DNA from: Candidatus Tepidifontimicrobium thermophilum
GTDB taxonomy: Bacteria > Sysuimicrobiota > Sysuimicrobiia > Sysuimicrobiales > Sysuimicrobiaceae
Direction: 5' to 3'
Assembly: GCA_031296405.1 (NCBI GenBank)
Contig: JAVKKH010000010.1
Location: 21,407-85,406 of the forward strand
DNA length: 64,000 bases
The translations under genes and the position numbers were made by a program. Positions within the stretch are counted from its first letter, which is position 1. Every line of letters begins with the position of its first letter. The notes under the pieces were generated by a model. That model saw only the letters and a program-made list of their open reading frames with translations. It did not search any database and was not told where the DNA came from. Shown one piece after another: positions 17,045-28,934 of the stretch.

Positions 17045-18537
17045 CCCAGACTGACCGGCTGCAGGTCGATCTGGGCGCGCTGCAGCCGGCCGCTGTAGTC
17101 GATGTACACCGACTTCCACTCGGTGAACACTTCCAGGACCTGCAGGCCACCCTCCCGGTGTCCGTTGCCCGTGAACTTGGTGCCGCCGAAAGGCAGGTGG
17201 ACCTCCGCCCCGATGGTGCCGTGGTTCACGTACACGATGCCCGTGTGGATGTCCTCCACGGCGCGCATGGCCTTGTGGATGTCCCGGGTGAAGATGGACG
17301 CCGACAGACCGTAGCGGACCCCGTTCACCACCTCCACGGCCTCCTCCAGGCTGTCCACGCGGATGAGGTCGGTCACCGGTCCGAAGATCTCCTCCTGCGC
17401 GATGCGCATCCGCGGGTCCACCCGGTCGAACACCGTGGGCCGGAAGAAGAACCCGCGCTCCAGCCCGTCCCCCACCGCGCGCTCCCCGCCCACCAGCACG
17501 GCGGCACCCTCTTCCCGGCCGATCCGCACGTACCGCTCCACCCGCTCCAGCTGTGCCTGGCTCACGAGAGGCCCCATGTCCGTCTGCGGGTCCAGGCCGT
17601 GCCCCAGACGCAGCCGGCGCGCCCGGTCCACCAGCAGGTCCGCCACGTCCCCGTGCACCTTGGGGTGGACGAGGACGCGGCTGCAAGCGGTGCACCGCTG
17701 GCCGGAGGTGCCGAACGCGCTCCACGTGAGGGCATCCGCCACCAGGTCCAGGTCCGCGTCGTCCATCACGATGGCCGCGTTCTTCCCTCCCATCTCCAAG
17801 GACACCCGCTTGCCCCGGGCCGCGCACTTTTCCGCCACCTGGAGACCCACCTCGGTGGACCCTGTGAAGGAGATGAGGGCGACGTCCGGGTGGTCCACCA
17901 GGGCCGCCCCCGTCTCGTCGCCGCCCAGGACCAGGTTCAAGACGCCGGGCGGCAGCCCCGCCTCTTCGAGGATCTCCACGAACTTCACCGCACAGATGGG
18001 GACTTCCGGAGCCGGTTTGAACACCACGGTGTTGCCGCAGACCAAGGCCGGCACGATCTTCCACGAGGGGATGGCCAGAGGGAAGTTCCACGGCGTGATG
18101 ACCCCCACCACCCCCACGGGCTGCCGGACGCAGTACGCGGCCTTGTGGGGCATCTCGCTGGGGGTGGTGTACCCGTGCAGGCGCCGGCCCTCGCCCGCGA
18201 TGAAGTACGTCATGTCGATGGCCTCCTGCACGTCCCCCCGGGACTCCAGGAGTACTTTGCCCATCTCCCGGGTCATGAGCTGGGCCAGCTCCTCCTTGCG
18301 CCGGACCAGCAGCTCCGCGGCCCGGAAGAGGACCTCCGCGCGGCGCGGCGCCGGAACCTTGCGCCACTTCGGAAACGCCTCCTTCGCCGCAGCCACCGCG
18401 TCCGCCACGTCCTCGGCGCCGGACCGGGCACAAACGCCGAGCACCTCGCCGGTGGCGGGGTCGACGGACTCGAAGACCGCGCCCGAACGGGCGGGCTGCC
18501 ACCGGCCGCCGACGTAGTTGAGGTACGTCTGGACCAT
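17041..18537 (-). CDS. Aldehyde dehydrogenase, NAD(P)-dependent
   Basis: Cytoplasmic aldehyde dehydrogenase, 498 residues, oxidising an aldehyde to the acid. Seen: NAD-site PWNFPLAIPSWKIVPAL (near 150), FTGSTEVG (near 228), general base Glu in SLEMGGKN (near 250), nucleophile Cys in GTSGQRCTACSRV (near 285), and EEIFGPV and PFGGTKFTGNG toward the C-terminus. Start: ATG at 18537 has GGGGAGGA four bases upstream; an in-frame ATG at 18555 would place that site inside the gene. It is followed by the LptA-like gene with a GTGA overlap. The sequence resembles semialdehyde-type dehydrogenases (succinate-semialdehyde or 2,5-dioxovalerate); the exact substrate is open. Confidence 0.88.
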   Translation of the reverse strand: MVQTYLNYVGGRWQPARSGAVFESVDPATGEVLGVCARSGAEDVADAVAAAKEAFPKWRKVPAPRRAEVLFRAAELLVRRKEELAQLMTREMGKVLLESRGDVQEAIDMTYFIAGEGRRLHGYTTPSEMPHKAAYCVRQPVGVVGVITPWNFPLAIPSWKIVPALVCGNTVVFKPAPEVPICAVKFVEILEEAGLPPGVLNLVLGGDETGAALVDHPDVALISFTGSTEVGLQVAEKCAARGKRVSLEMGGKNAAIVMDDADLDLVADALTWSAFGTSGQRCTACSRVLVHPKVHGDVADLLVDRARRLRLGHGLDPQTDMGPLVSQAQLERVERYVRIGREEGAAVLVGGERAVGDGLERGFFFRPTVFDRVDPRMRIAQEEIFGPVTDLIRVDSLEEAVEVVNGVRYGLSASIFTRDIHKAMRAVEDIHTGIVYVNHGTIGAEVHLPFGGTKFTGNGHREGGLQVLEVFTEWKSVYIDYSGRLQRAQIDLQPVSLG

Positions 18538-18551
18538 ACGTCCTCCCCGCT

Positions 18552-19637
18552 TCAAAAGACGCGGGCCGCCCGCACGCGCCGCGCCGCCTCCCGGAAGGCC
18601 CGCGCGCCCGGGCTGTCAGGGTAGCGCACCACCACCGGTTCGCCCGCGTCGCCCGCCTCGCAGATGCGCGGGTCCAGGGGGATCCGGGCGAGTAGCGGAA
18701 CCCCCAGACGGTCCGCCAGGGCTTGACCTCCGCCCTCCCCGAACACCGCCACCGGCTCCGGCCCTTCCAGGTAGCTCATGTTCTCGATGACGCCTGTTAC
18801 CTTGAGGTTCACCTTCTCCGCCATCCGCGCGGCTCGGGCCGCCACCTCCACCGCGGCCTGCTGGGGCGTCGTGACCACCAGCATCTCCGCCCGAGGCAGC
18901 TGCTGGGCCACGGTGATGGACACGTCTCCGGTGCCGGGCGGCAGGTCCAAAAGCAGGGTGTCCACGTCGCCCCAGTGCACCTCGGTGATGAAGGTGACGA
19001 GGGCCTTGTGCAGCATGGGACCCCGCCAGATGACCGCCTCGTCCCGGTCCACCAGCATCCCCATGGAGACCGCACGCACGCCCCACCGTTCCAGGGGGAT
19101 GATCATCTGGTCGATCACCGTGGGCCGGCCCGCAATACCCAGCATCCGGGGGATGGAGAACCCGTACACGTCCGCGTCCAGCACCCCCACGCGGCTGCCG
19201 GCCTCGGCCAGGGCCACCGCGAGGTTGGCGGTCACCGTAGACTTCCCCACGCCCCCTTTGCCACTCGCCACCGCCAGGACCCGCACCGAGCTGTGCGGCC
19301 CCAGGAAGGGAGACGGCGCACTCCCCTCTGCACCCCGCAGCTTGGCGATGAGGGCCTGCCGCTCCTCCGGGGTCATGACGCCCAGGTGCACGTCCACGGA
19401 CCGCACGCCCGGCAGCCGGGCCACGCGGTCGCGGATGGACTGCAGGATGACCTCCCGCAAAGGACAGCCTCCGATGGTCAGGACCGCCTCCACCCGCACG
19501 TGCCCGTCCTGCACCCGTACGTCGCGGACCATGTCCAGGTCCACGATGGACCGCCGCAGCTCCGGGTCTTCCACGTCCCGGAGGGCCTGAAGGACCTGCT
19601 CCCGGCTGAGCTCGGGCTCGTGCCGTCCGAACCGCAT
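18552..19637 (-). CDS. mrp: Mrp/ApbC-type P-loop ATPase without CxxC
   Basis: Cytoplasmic Fe-S cluster carrier ATPase of the Mrp/NBP35 family, 361 residues: an N-terminal MIP18/DUF59 domain (to ~88; DVEDPELRRSIVDLDMVRDV and GGCPLR) and a SIMIBI P-loop domain. Seen: deviant Walker A ASGKGGVGKST (124-134), DADVYGFSIPRMLG, DLPPGTGD and IENMSYL (284-290). The Cys-x-x-Cys that normally follows ENMSY and bridges the cluster is absent (EGPEPVAVFG instead). The GGC near residue 58 in the DUF59 domain is kept. Start: ATG at 19637 after GGAGGGGAGG. It may hold a cluster differently or serve another role. Confidence 0.88.
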   Translation of the reverse strand: MRFGRHEPELSREQVLQALRDVEDPELRRSIVDLDMVRDVRVQDGHVRVEAVLTIGGCPLREVILQSIRDRVARLPGVRSVDVHLGVMTPEERQALIAKLRGAEGSAPSPFLGPHSSVRVLAVASGKGGVGKSTVTANLAVALAEAGSRVGVLDADVYGFSIPRMLGIAGRPTVIDQMIIPLERWGVRAVSMGMLVDRDEAVIWRGPMLHKALVTFITEVHWGDVDTLLLDLPPGTGDVSITVAQQLPRAEMLVVTTPQQAAVEVAARAARMAEKVNLKVTGVIENMSYLEGPEPVAVFGEGGGQALADRLGVPLLARIPLDPRICEAGDAGEPVVVRYPDSPGARAFREAARRVRAARVF

Positions 19638-19683
19638 GGCGCCTCCCCTCCGTCCCCTTTCCCTCCCATGCTACCACCCGGGG

Positions 19684-21305
19684 CTACCGGGCTTCCGCGT
19701 AGGGGGCCACCACGAGGCCTTCCCGCGGCCGCAGCTCCAGGTCACGCTCGAGGCCCTCTCGGTCCAGGTGCGTGGACAGCAGCACGTACCCGCCTGCTGC
19801 CAGGCGTGCGGGGGTCTCCGCGAAGTTCAGGGCTACCAGCAGGACCTCGCCTTCCACCTCCCGGCGGTACGCGAGCACGCCTGGGGGTGCTCCGACCGGG
19901 ACGTAGCGGCCCGCCACCAGTGCGGGGTGGGCCCGCCGCAGCCGCAAGAGCCGCCGGACCAGGTTCAGGAAGGACCGTCCGTCCTGCTCCTGGGCTGCCA
20001 CGTGGCGCCAGGATGCGTCGGGGTTGACCGGCAGCCAAGGCTCACCGGTGGTGAAGCCCGCGTGGGCCGTCGCGTCCCACTGCATGGGCGTGCGGGCGGC
20101 GTCCCGGGACCACCTGCCGCCCCACTCCCGGAACCCCGCCCGGTCCCGCACCCGGTCCGGCGGGATGCTCCCGTCCACCATCCCCAGCTCGTCGCCGTAG
20201 TACAGGGTGGGGGTGCCCCGGAGGGTCAAAAGCAGCATGTGCGCGAGCCGGGACCCCTCCTCGCCCAGCCGCGTGGCGACCCGGGGCCGGTCGTGGTTGC
20301 CCAGGACCCAGCTGGGCCAGGCCCACGGTGGGAGAGCGGCCTCGTAGCTGTCCACCAGCCTGCGGACCTCCGTTGCGTTCCACCGCTCCGGGGGCAACTC
20401 TACCAGCGCGAAGTTGAAGGGGAAGTGACACTCGGGCCGGTCAGGGCTGCCGTAGTAGCGGACGAGCTGCGGGACCGGCAGGTACACCTCACCGATCAGC
20501 ACCGGGCCGCGGTCCTGGTACTCGTCCAGCACCGCGCGGAACTGCCGGAGGACCTCGTGGGTCTCCGGCTGGTCCTCGGTGTAGGGGTGCAGGAGCCGGT
20601 CCCGCTCCCGCATGCCTGGCCGCCAGGTGGGGTTGGGCGGCTCGTCCCGGAAGGACGCGTCCTCCACCAGCAGCCACGCCGCGTCCAGCCGGAACCCGTC
20701 CACCCCGCGGTCCAGCCAGAACCGCACCACCTGCACCATGGCTTCCACCACCTCGGGGTCGCGGTAGTTCAGGTCCGGCTGCTCGGGGAGGAACTGGTGC
20801 AGGTAGTACTGCCCGCTGGCCGCGTCGAAGGTCCACGCAGGCCCGCCGAAGAAGCTGAGCCAGTTGTTGGGCGGGCCTCCGTCGGGAGCCGGGTCGCGCC
20901 ACACGTACCAGTCCCGCTTTGGGTTCGTGCGGCTTGTGCGGGACTGCACAAACCACGGGTGCTCGCTGCTGGTGTGGTTGGCCACCAGGTCCACCACCAC
21001 CCGCAGGCCGCGGCGGTGGGCCTCGGCCACCAGCCGGTCGAAGTCCGCGCGGGTCCCCATGGTGGGGTCCACCTCGCAGTAGTCGGACACGTCGTAGCCG
21101 AAGTCCCGCTGCGGGGAGGGGTAGAAGGGAGTAAGCCACACCGCGCCGACGCCGAGTTGTGCCAGGTAATCCAGGCGTTGCAACAGGCCGCGAAGGTCGC
21201 CGACCCCGTCGCCGTCGGAGTCCTGGAACGACCGGGGGTAGACCTCGTAGAAGGCCTCCCGCTGCCACCACGCGAGGCCGCGGGACCGGGGGGATTCCTG
21301 GCCCA

Positions 21306-21306
<1 letters not shown>
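19684..21306 (-). CDS. GH13 alpha-glucosidase / trehalose-synthase-like
   Basis: Cytoplasmic GH13 enzyme of 540 residues that hydrolyses or transfers short alpha-glucosides. Seen: FYEVYPRSFQDSDGDGVGDLRG at the N-terminus (the DxDxDG loop is a Ca2+ site in oligo-1,6-glucosidases), region I DLVANHTS, nucleophile in GFRLDAAW, acid/base in LIGEVY, and third carboxylate in LGNHDRPR. The layout and NPKRDWYVWRDP ... PDLNYRDPEV are those of alpha-glucosidase/oligo-1,6-glucosidase rather than amylase. The ATG start at 21306 touches the last base of the glgX stop. It is the last gene of the alpha-glucan operon and probably finishes breakdown to glucose. Confidence 0.85.
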
Positions 21307-23428
<2,122 letters not shown>

Positions 23429-23432
<4 letters not shown>

Positions 23433-25300
23433 CCGGAACCCTCCCAGCGCAGGAAGACCACCGCCAGAGGCGGCAGGACCAGCCGCAAAGAGTAGGGCCG
23501 GCCGTGGCGGGCAACCGGCTCCGCCTGCACGCCTCCGAAGTTGCCCCACCCGCTGCCGCCGTACTCCCGCGCGTCGCTGTTGAGCACCTCCTCCCACCGT
23601 CCGGGTTCGGGCACGCCGACCCGGTAGTCCTGGCGGGGGACCGGGGTGAAGTTGCACACCACCGCCACCGGCCGGCTTCCGCGGCCGCGGCGCAGGAAGC
23701 TCAACACGCTGGACTCGCGGTCGTCGGGGTCGATCCACTCGAATCCCCCGGGTTCACAGTCCAGCTCGTGGAGGGCAGGTTCCGTTCGGTACAGCCGGTT
23801 CAGGTCCCGGACCCACCGCTGGATGCCCGCGTGGCGTGGGTCCGCCAGCAGGTGCCAGTCCACGCTCCCCTCGTGGTCCCACTCCCGCCGCTGCCCGACC
23901 TCCCCGCCCATGAACAGCAGTTTCTTGCCGGGCTGCGCGTACTGGTAGCCTAGCAGCAGCCGGAGGTTCGCGAACTTCTGCCAGTCGTCCCCGGGCATCT
24001 TCTCCAGCAGGGAGCGCTTCCCGTGCACCACCTCGTCGTGGGACAGGGGCAGGAGGAAGTTCTCGGAGAACGCGTACAGCATGCGGAAGGTGAGCTCCTG
24101 GTGGTGGTACTTCCGGTACACGGGGTCGCGGGACAGGTACCGCAGGGTGTCGTGCATCCACCCCATGTCCCACTTCAGCCCGAACCCTAAGCCGCCGGCG
24201 GACGTGGGGCGGCTCACCATGGGCCAGGCGGTGGACTCCTCCGCCACCGTCTGAACCCCGGGGAAGTCTCTGTAGACGGACTCGTTCAGCTGCCGAAGGA
24301 ACCGGATGGCGTCCAGGTTCTCCCGTCCGCCGTACTCGTTGGGCAGCCACTCGCCCTCCCGTCGGGAGTAGTCCAGGTACAGCATGGAGGCCACCGCGTC
24401 CACCCGCAGCCCGTCCGCGTGGTAGCGGTCGAGCCAGAAGTGCGCGCTGCTGAGCAGGAAGCTCCGGACCTCCGGACGCCCGTAGTCGAAGATGGCGCTG
24501 CCCCAGTCCGGGTGCCACCCGCGCCGGGGGTCGGGGTGCTCGTACAGGGCGGTCCCGTCGAACCGCGCCAGGCCGTGGGGGTCCGTGGCGAAGTGGGAAG
24601 GGACCCAGTCCAGGAACACGCCCACTCCGTACTGGTGCAGGGTGTCCACCAGCTCCATGAACTCCTGCGGCGTACCGTACCGGCAGGTGGGCGCGAAGTA
24701 GCCCGTCACGTGGTAGCCCCACGACCCGTAGAAGGGGTGCTCCATCACCGGGAGGAACTCCACGTGGGTGAACCCCTGCTCCCGCACGTATTCCGCCAGC
24801 CTGGGCGCCAGCTCCCGGTAGGTGAGGTGCCGGCCGTCGTCCCGGCGCCTCCACGATCCCAGGTGCACCTCGTACACGCTGAGGGGCGCGTCCAGAGCGT
24901 TCCGGCGAGTGCGTTCGGCCATCCACGCCCCATCAGCCCACGCGTACGCGAGATCCCAGACCACCGAAGCGTTCCCCGGAGGTGGCTCGGACCAGAAGGC
25001 GAAGGGGTCGGCCTTGTCCAACGGGGGCCCTCCTCCCCGCGGGACCACCCGGTACTTGTACCGGTGGCCGGGCCTCGCGGACCGCACCAGCCCTACCCAG
25101 ATCCCCGAGTCTCCCAGCGGCTCCAGGGGGTCTGAGTCCGGGTCCCAGCCGTTGAAGTCCCCCATGACGCGCACCGCCGCGGCGTTGGGCGCCCACACGG
25201 CAAAGCGCGTAGCTTCTTCCTCCGGATGGGCCCCGAGCTTCTCGTACAGCCGCGTGTGGGTGCCCTCCCGGAACAGGTACAGGTCCAGCTCGCTTATCAC
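23429..25300 (-). CDS. glgB: 1,4-alpha-glucan branching enzyme GlgB
   Basis: GH13 branching enzyme of 623 residues that moves an alpha-1,4 segment to an O6 position in glycogen. Seen: CBM48 domain with [21 protein letters not shown] (near 33-53), [24 protein letters not shown], nucleophile in [17 protein letters not shown], acid/base in VAEESTAWP and third Asp in [12 protein letters not shown], the last very typical of GlgB. Length is that of the short form lacking the extra N-terminal domain of the ~730-residue enzymes. The GTG at 25300 overlaps the malQ stop (GTGA). No glgA or glgC is in the window. Confidence 0.93.
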
Positions 25301-27228
25301 GGGTGCCGACTCCTCCGGGCGGCCAGGTCCCGCAGCGTCTCCGACACCTCCGGCAGCCCGTCCCAGGCCTCCACGGGATACCGCAGCCGCCTGCGCCAGT
25401 TGGGGTGCTGGTCTCCGGTGGTCCCGGGCACATTGTGGCAGGCGGTCGCCAGCCACAGGTCCTCCAGGTGCACCAGCACCGAGCCCGCGGGGCTTTCCGC
25501 CAGCCAGCGCAGGGCCGCGTGGAGGGCCGTCCGCGGCGAGGGGTCCCGGAGGCCCAGCTGGCGGGCCAGCGCCGTCACCACGGCCTGACGCCGGCCGCGC
25601 TCCGCGGACATCTGCTCTGCCGTCATGCGGCCCAACCCGTGGAGTTCTACTAAATCCAGACCCTCCCACCAGCTGGCGAAGGGAGCCGTGTCGTGGGTCC
25701 CCAGCGACGCCACGGTGTCTGGAGCTGGCGGGCGCAGGGGCTCGGAGCCGGCCTCGAAGGCCAGGACGTACATGCGCCACAGGCCCCGACGCTTGAGCTC
25801 CCTCCGGACCGTGCCGGGCACCGTACCCAGGTCCTCGCCCACCACCACCGCGCCCGCACGGACCGCCTCCAGCATCACGGCGGCGTACAGCTCGTCCGCA
25901 GGGTAGCGCACATACACCCCCTCCGTGGCCGGGAACCCCTTCGGGATCCAGTACAGCCGGTGCAGGGCCATGACGTGGTCCAGGCGGACCATACGGGCCA
26001 CACGGAACAGCCTGGCCAGACACGCCCTCAGGTAGGCGTACCCGTCCTCCCGCGCCCGCTGCGGGTGCACGGGCGGAAAGCTCCAGTCCTGGCCGAGGTC
26101 CGAAAAGGGGTCCGGCGGCGCTCCCGCGGAAACGCCCTCCACGAACAGGCCGCGGAACTGCCACGGGTCGAACCCGTCCGGGTGCGCACCCAGGGGCAGG
26201 TCCAGATACAGGCACGCCCCGGTCTCCGTAATCCCCTGTAGCTGCCGGTCCGCCAGCCACTGCGCGTACGCGTACACGTCCCGAGCTACCGGGTCCGCGC
26301 CCTCTAACCGGACGCCCGACCGCGCCACTTCCGGCCAGGCCCTCCAAGGCCGGCGCTGTCGTTCCAGGTAGGCCCGGAAGGCGGTGTACGGGGCCAGCCA
26401 CGGTTGCCGCCGGGCCCACGCCCGCACTTCCTCCTTCCGCCGGTCCGGAAGCTGCCGCCAGCTCTCTTCCAGCAGGGCCCGTTTTTCCGCGAAGGCGGCC
26501 CGGTAGTCCACGAGCCCCGTGACCGCGGTCCTGCGGGAGCCGGGCAGGTGCACGAACAGCTCGTTCCAGAACAGGCGGCTGGCCGGCAGGTAAGGACTGG
26601 GCTCGCAGGGCTCGTCCAGAAGCGCCGCAAAGAGCGGCAGGGTCGCCAGAACGCCTGCCCCACGCGCCAGGGCCCAGCTGGCGGCCCGGCGCAGGGCTTC
26701 GAAGTCCGCGCAGAGGCCGTCGGTGCGAGACCACAGGCCGTACGTGGGGACCCACAGGCCCAGGCGGGGCGGCGCAACTCGGGGCAGGCGGCGGGGGGCC
26801 GACAGCACCACCGTGTGCAGCCTCCGCCCGCCGGTGGTCACCACCGCGCGGTGGCAGCCCCAGGGCAGTCGGCCCGGGAATGCGACGTGGCACTCCACCC
26901 CACCGTCCCGGCCCCGCACGTGCCGGACGCTCAGCTCCGACTCCTCCAGCTCGCCACCACCCTCCAGCAGCACCGCGCAGCGCACACGGTCCGCAGGGCC
27001 CGGCAGCCGGAGCTTCAGACGCAGGCGTCCGTCCCACGCCACCGTGACGGGCTCCACAGCCGGCGGCGGCGCGGCGGCGTCGACCCCCAGGGCCTCCACA
27101 ACCGCGCGGACGGCCTCGGGCGAGGCCCGGCGGAGGCGGCCGCGAACGTCCCAGTAGGCGAGCTGCACGCCGGCCCGCCGGAGCACAGGTGCAAGGTCTC
27201 GGGACGACCTCACACGGGCCGACGTCAC
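25297..27228 (-). CDS. malQ: 4-alpha-glucanotransferase MalQ
   Basis: GH77 amylomaltase of 643 residues, moving maltodextrin segments and releasing glucose. Seen: N-terminal extension domain (~1-150) with a beta-sandwich look, then [34 protein letters not shown], nucleophile in [29 protein letters not shown] with the acid/base Glu, and [14 protein letters not shown] with the third Asp. The ~640 length is the long MalQ form. Start: GTG at 27228 overlaps the stop of the SRPBCC gene (GTGA); the frame stays open far upstream but only through other genes. With glgB, glgX and alpha-glucosidase it forms a compact alpha-glucan operon. Confidence 0.9.
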   Translation of the reverse strand: MTSARVRSSRDLAPVLRRAGVQLAYWDVRGRLRRASPEAVRAVVEALGVDAAAPPPAVEPVTVAWDGRLRLKLRLPGPADRVRCAVLLEGGGELEESELSVRHVRGRDGGVECHVAFPGRLPWGCHRAVVTTGGRRLHTVVLSAPRRLPRVAPPRLGLWVPTYGLWSRTDGLCADFEALRRAASWALARGAGVLATLPLFAALLDEPCEPSPYLPASRLFWNELFVHLPGSRRTAVTGLVDYRAAFAEKRALLEESWRQLPDRRKEEVRAWARRQPWLAPYTAFRAYLERQRRPWRAWPEVARSGVRLEGADPVARDVYAYAQWLADRQLQGITETGACLYLDLPLGAHPDGFDPWQFRGLFVEGVSAGAPPDPFSDLGQDWSFPPVHPQRAREDGYAYLRACLARLFRVARMVRLDHVMALHRLYWIPKGFPATEGVYVRYPADELYAAVMLEAVRAGAVVVGEDLGTVPGTVRRELKRRGLWRMYVLAFEAGSEPLRPPAPDTVASLGTHDTAPFASWWEGLDLVELHGLGRMTAEQMSAERGRRQAVVTALARQLGLRDPSPRTALHAALRWLAESPAGSVLVHLEDLWLATACHNVPGTTGDQHPNWRRRLRYPVEAWDGLPEVSETLRDLAARRSRHP

Positions 27229-27947
27229 AGACCGTCCGTGGCCGGCTGCACGGGTGCAGGGCCGCCCCGCCGGCGGCGCTTGCGCCGGCGCCGACGGGGC
27301 GGCTGTCCGGCAGGCTCCGGCGGAGAAGCGGGTGGCGCCGTCTCCTGCACGGGCTCCGCGCGGGGCTCGGCTGCCTCCCCCCGGGCCTCCTGGGCCGCGG
27401 GGCGTACCTTCATCAGCCGGACCTCCTCCGCCACCAGCTCCCGCTCCGCGCTCCACTTCATACGGTCCAGGGTCCGCTCCACTTCTTGCACCGCCACCCG
27501 GCGGACCAAAGCCTCGTCCAGCATCGCGATGCCCGGGTCCAGCTCCACCGTGTAGCGCACCCGCACACCGTCCTCCACGGGTTCCACCTCGAACTGGCCC
27601 GCGTAGTGGAGAAGGGTCCCGTGGGCCTGACGCCACCGCACGGCCTGACCGGGCTCCAGCTGGGCCCGCACCACCGACTCCACCGGCAGACCTGCCAGGA
27701 AGCCCCGAAGACGCAGAACCCACCGACCTGCCCGTTTTTCCAAAGTGTCCGCCCGCATCCACAGGTCGGACCAGCGCGGCAGGTGCTCCAGGCGGCTGGC
27801 CATGCCGTAGGCCGCCGCGAGGGGGACACGAAGGAGGCGGTGCCCGGTGGCCACCACTCCGCGGGCGGCGGTCACGGCTGCCGCCGCCTCCGCCGCCGCG
27901 GGGGGACGCACCCGCCGGCGCCGGCGTCTGCGACCGGGGCTGTCCAC
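27225..27947 (-). CDS. Arg-rich SRPBCC (polyketide cyclase-like) protein
   Basis: A 240-residue protein with a START/SRPBCC-type core (about residues 35-165): [28 protein letters not shown] at its N-side is the usual 'intrusion' helix-loop of coenzyme Q-binding/cyclase-like members, followed by strands such as RYTVELDPG and the long C-terminal helix. Both ends are unusual: residues 4-14 and 215-230 are runs of Arg/Lys with Pro, predicting nucleic-acid, membrane or polyphosphate contact, or simply disordered tails. The GTG at 27947 directly follows the metE stop; with no good ribosome site nearby, a later start is possible. It leads the malQ-glgB-glgX-glucosidase operon. No ligand or reaction can be named. 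Confidence 0.6.
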   Translation of the reverse strand: MDSPGRRRRRRRVRPPAAAEAAAAVTAARGVVATGHRLLRVPLAAAYGMASRLEHLPRWSDLWMRADTLEKRAGRWVLRLRGFLAGLPVESVVRAQLEPGQAVRWRQAHGTLLHYAGQFEVEPVEDGVRVRYTVELDPGIAMLDEALVRRVAVQEVERTLDRMKWSAERELVAEEVRLMKVRPAAQEARGEAAEPRAEPVQETAPPASPPEPAGQPPRRRRRKRRRRGGPAPVQPATDGL

Positions 27948-28934
27948 CTAGACCACCGACCGCAGCTCCTCCCGGGCCCGGCGGGCACCCTCCACCATGG
28001 AGGCCAGCTTGCCCACCGCCTCGTCGATGGTCCGCGTCTTCAGGCCGCAGTCCGGGGACACGTACACCTGACGGGGCTCGAACACCTCCAGGGACCGACG
28101 GATCCCGTCCAGCACCTCCTCCACCGTCTCCACGCGGTGGGAGTGGGCGTCGATGACCCCGAGTCCGATGTCCTTGGTGAACCGGTGCCGGCGGAACACC
28201 TCCAGGAGGGCGAAGTCCTCGTTCTTCAGGGCCAGGTCGATCTGGCGGACCGGTAGGTCCAGCATCCTCGGGTAGATGCGGGGGACGTCCCCGTAGCACA
28301 CGTGGGTGATGGTGTAGGCGCTGAGCCCGTCCGTGACGACCTCCATGGCCTCCCGGGCCAGCTCGAAGTCCTCGTCCGGGCGGGTGTGGATGGCGGGTTC
28401 GTCGATCTGGATGAACCGGGCCCCGGCCCGTTCCAGGTCCACCGCCTCCTCGTGGATGGCCCGGGCCAGCTCCAGTACCAGCTCCCGCCGGGTCGGGTAG
28501 TACTCGTTGAAGGACCACTCCGCGATGGTGTACGGGCCCGTGAGCATCCCCTTCACCGGCTTGCCCGTCAGCGACTGGGCGAAGCGGAACCACTCCACGG
28601 TGATGGGCCGCTTGCGGCCCACGGGTCCGGTCACCACGGGCTTGGGATAGTAGCGGTTCCCGTACGACCGAACCAGGCCCGCGATGGCAAACCCGTCCAT
28701 TTCGTCCGCGAAGTACGCCACCATGTCGCCCCGGTACATCTCCCCGTCGACGAAGACGTCCAGGCCCAGCTCTTCCTGACGCTGGATCCACTCCCGCGTG
28801 GCCTGCTCCTCCAGCCGGCGCAGCTCCTCGGGCTCGATCTGGCCCCGCAGCCGCTTGCGCCGCGCCTCCAGCAGGTACGGAGGCTTGGGGAAGGACCCTA
28901 CCGTGGTGGTCGGGAACAGGGGCAGGTCGCTCAC
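27948..28934 (-). CDS. metE: MetE C-terminal-type methionine synthase (zinc half)
   Basis: Cobalamin-independent methionine synthase catalytic barrel, 328 residues, transferring a methyl group to homocysteine. Seen: TTTVGSFPK at the N-terminus, QIDEPA (177-181), ITHVCYGD with zinc ligands His211 and Cys213, and SPDCGLKTR with the last ligand Cys296; LGVIDAHSHRVE near 258-269. This is the size of only half of a normal ~750-residue MetE. It is overlapped (GTGA, 28931-28934) by the stop of the preceding gene, which looks like the other half. The methyl donor (methyl-folate or a corrinoid protein, as in core-MetE/Mes proteins) cannot be told from sequence alone. Confidence 0.82.
   Translation of the reverse strand: MSDLPLFPTTTVGSFPKPPYLLEARRKRLRGQIEPEELRRLEEQATREWIQRQEELGLDVFVDGEMYRGDMVAYFADEMDGFAIAGLVRSYGNRYYPKPVVTGPVGRKRPITVEWFRFAQSLTGKPVKGMLTGPYTIAEWSFNEYYPTRRELVLELARAIHEEAVDLERAGARFIQIDEPAIHTRPDEDFELAREAMEVVTDGLSAYTITHVCYGDVPRIYPRMLDLPVRQIDLALKNEDFALLEVFRRHRFTKDIGLGVIDAHSHRVETVEEVLDGIRRSLEVFEPRQVYVSPDCGLKTRTIDEAVGKLASMVEGARRAREELRSVV

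Noticed and set aside
18538..18555. ATG at 18555 as aldehyde dehydrogenase start
   Set aside because: The ribosome site GGGGAGGA lies after it and before the ATG at 18537, which also gives the normal family N-terminus.
23433..27037. Upstream extension of glgB, malQ and glgX frames
   Set aside because: The open frames run on through neighbouring genes only because stops are rare; GTGA junctions and family lengths mark the real starts.
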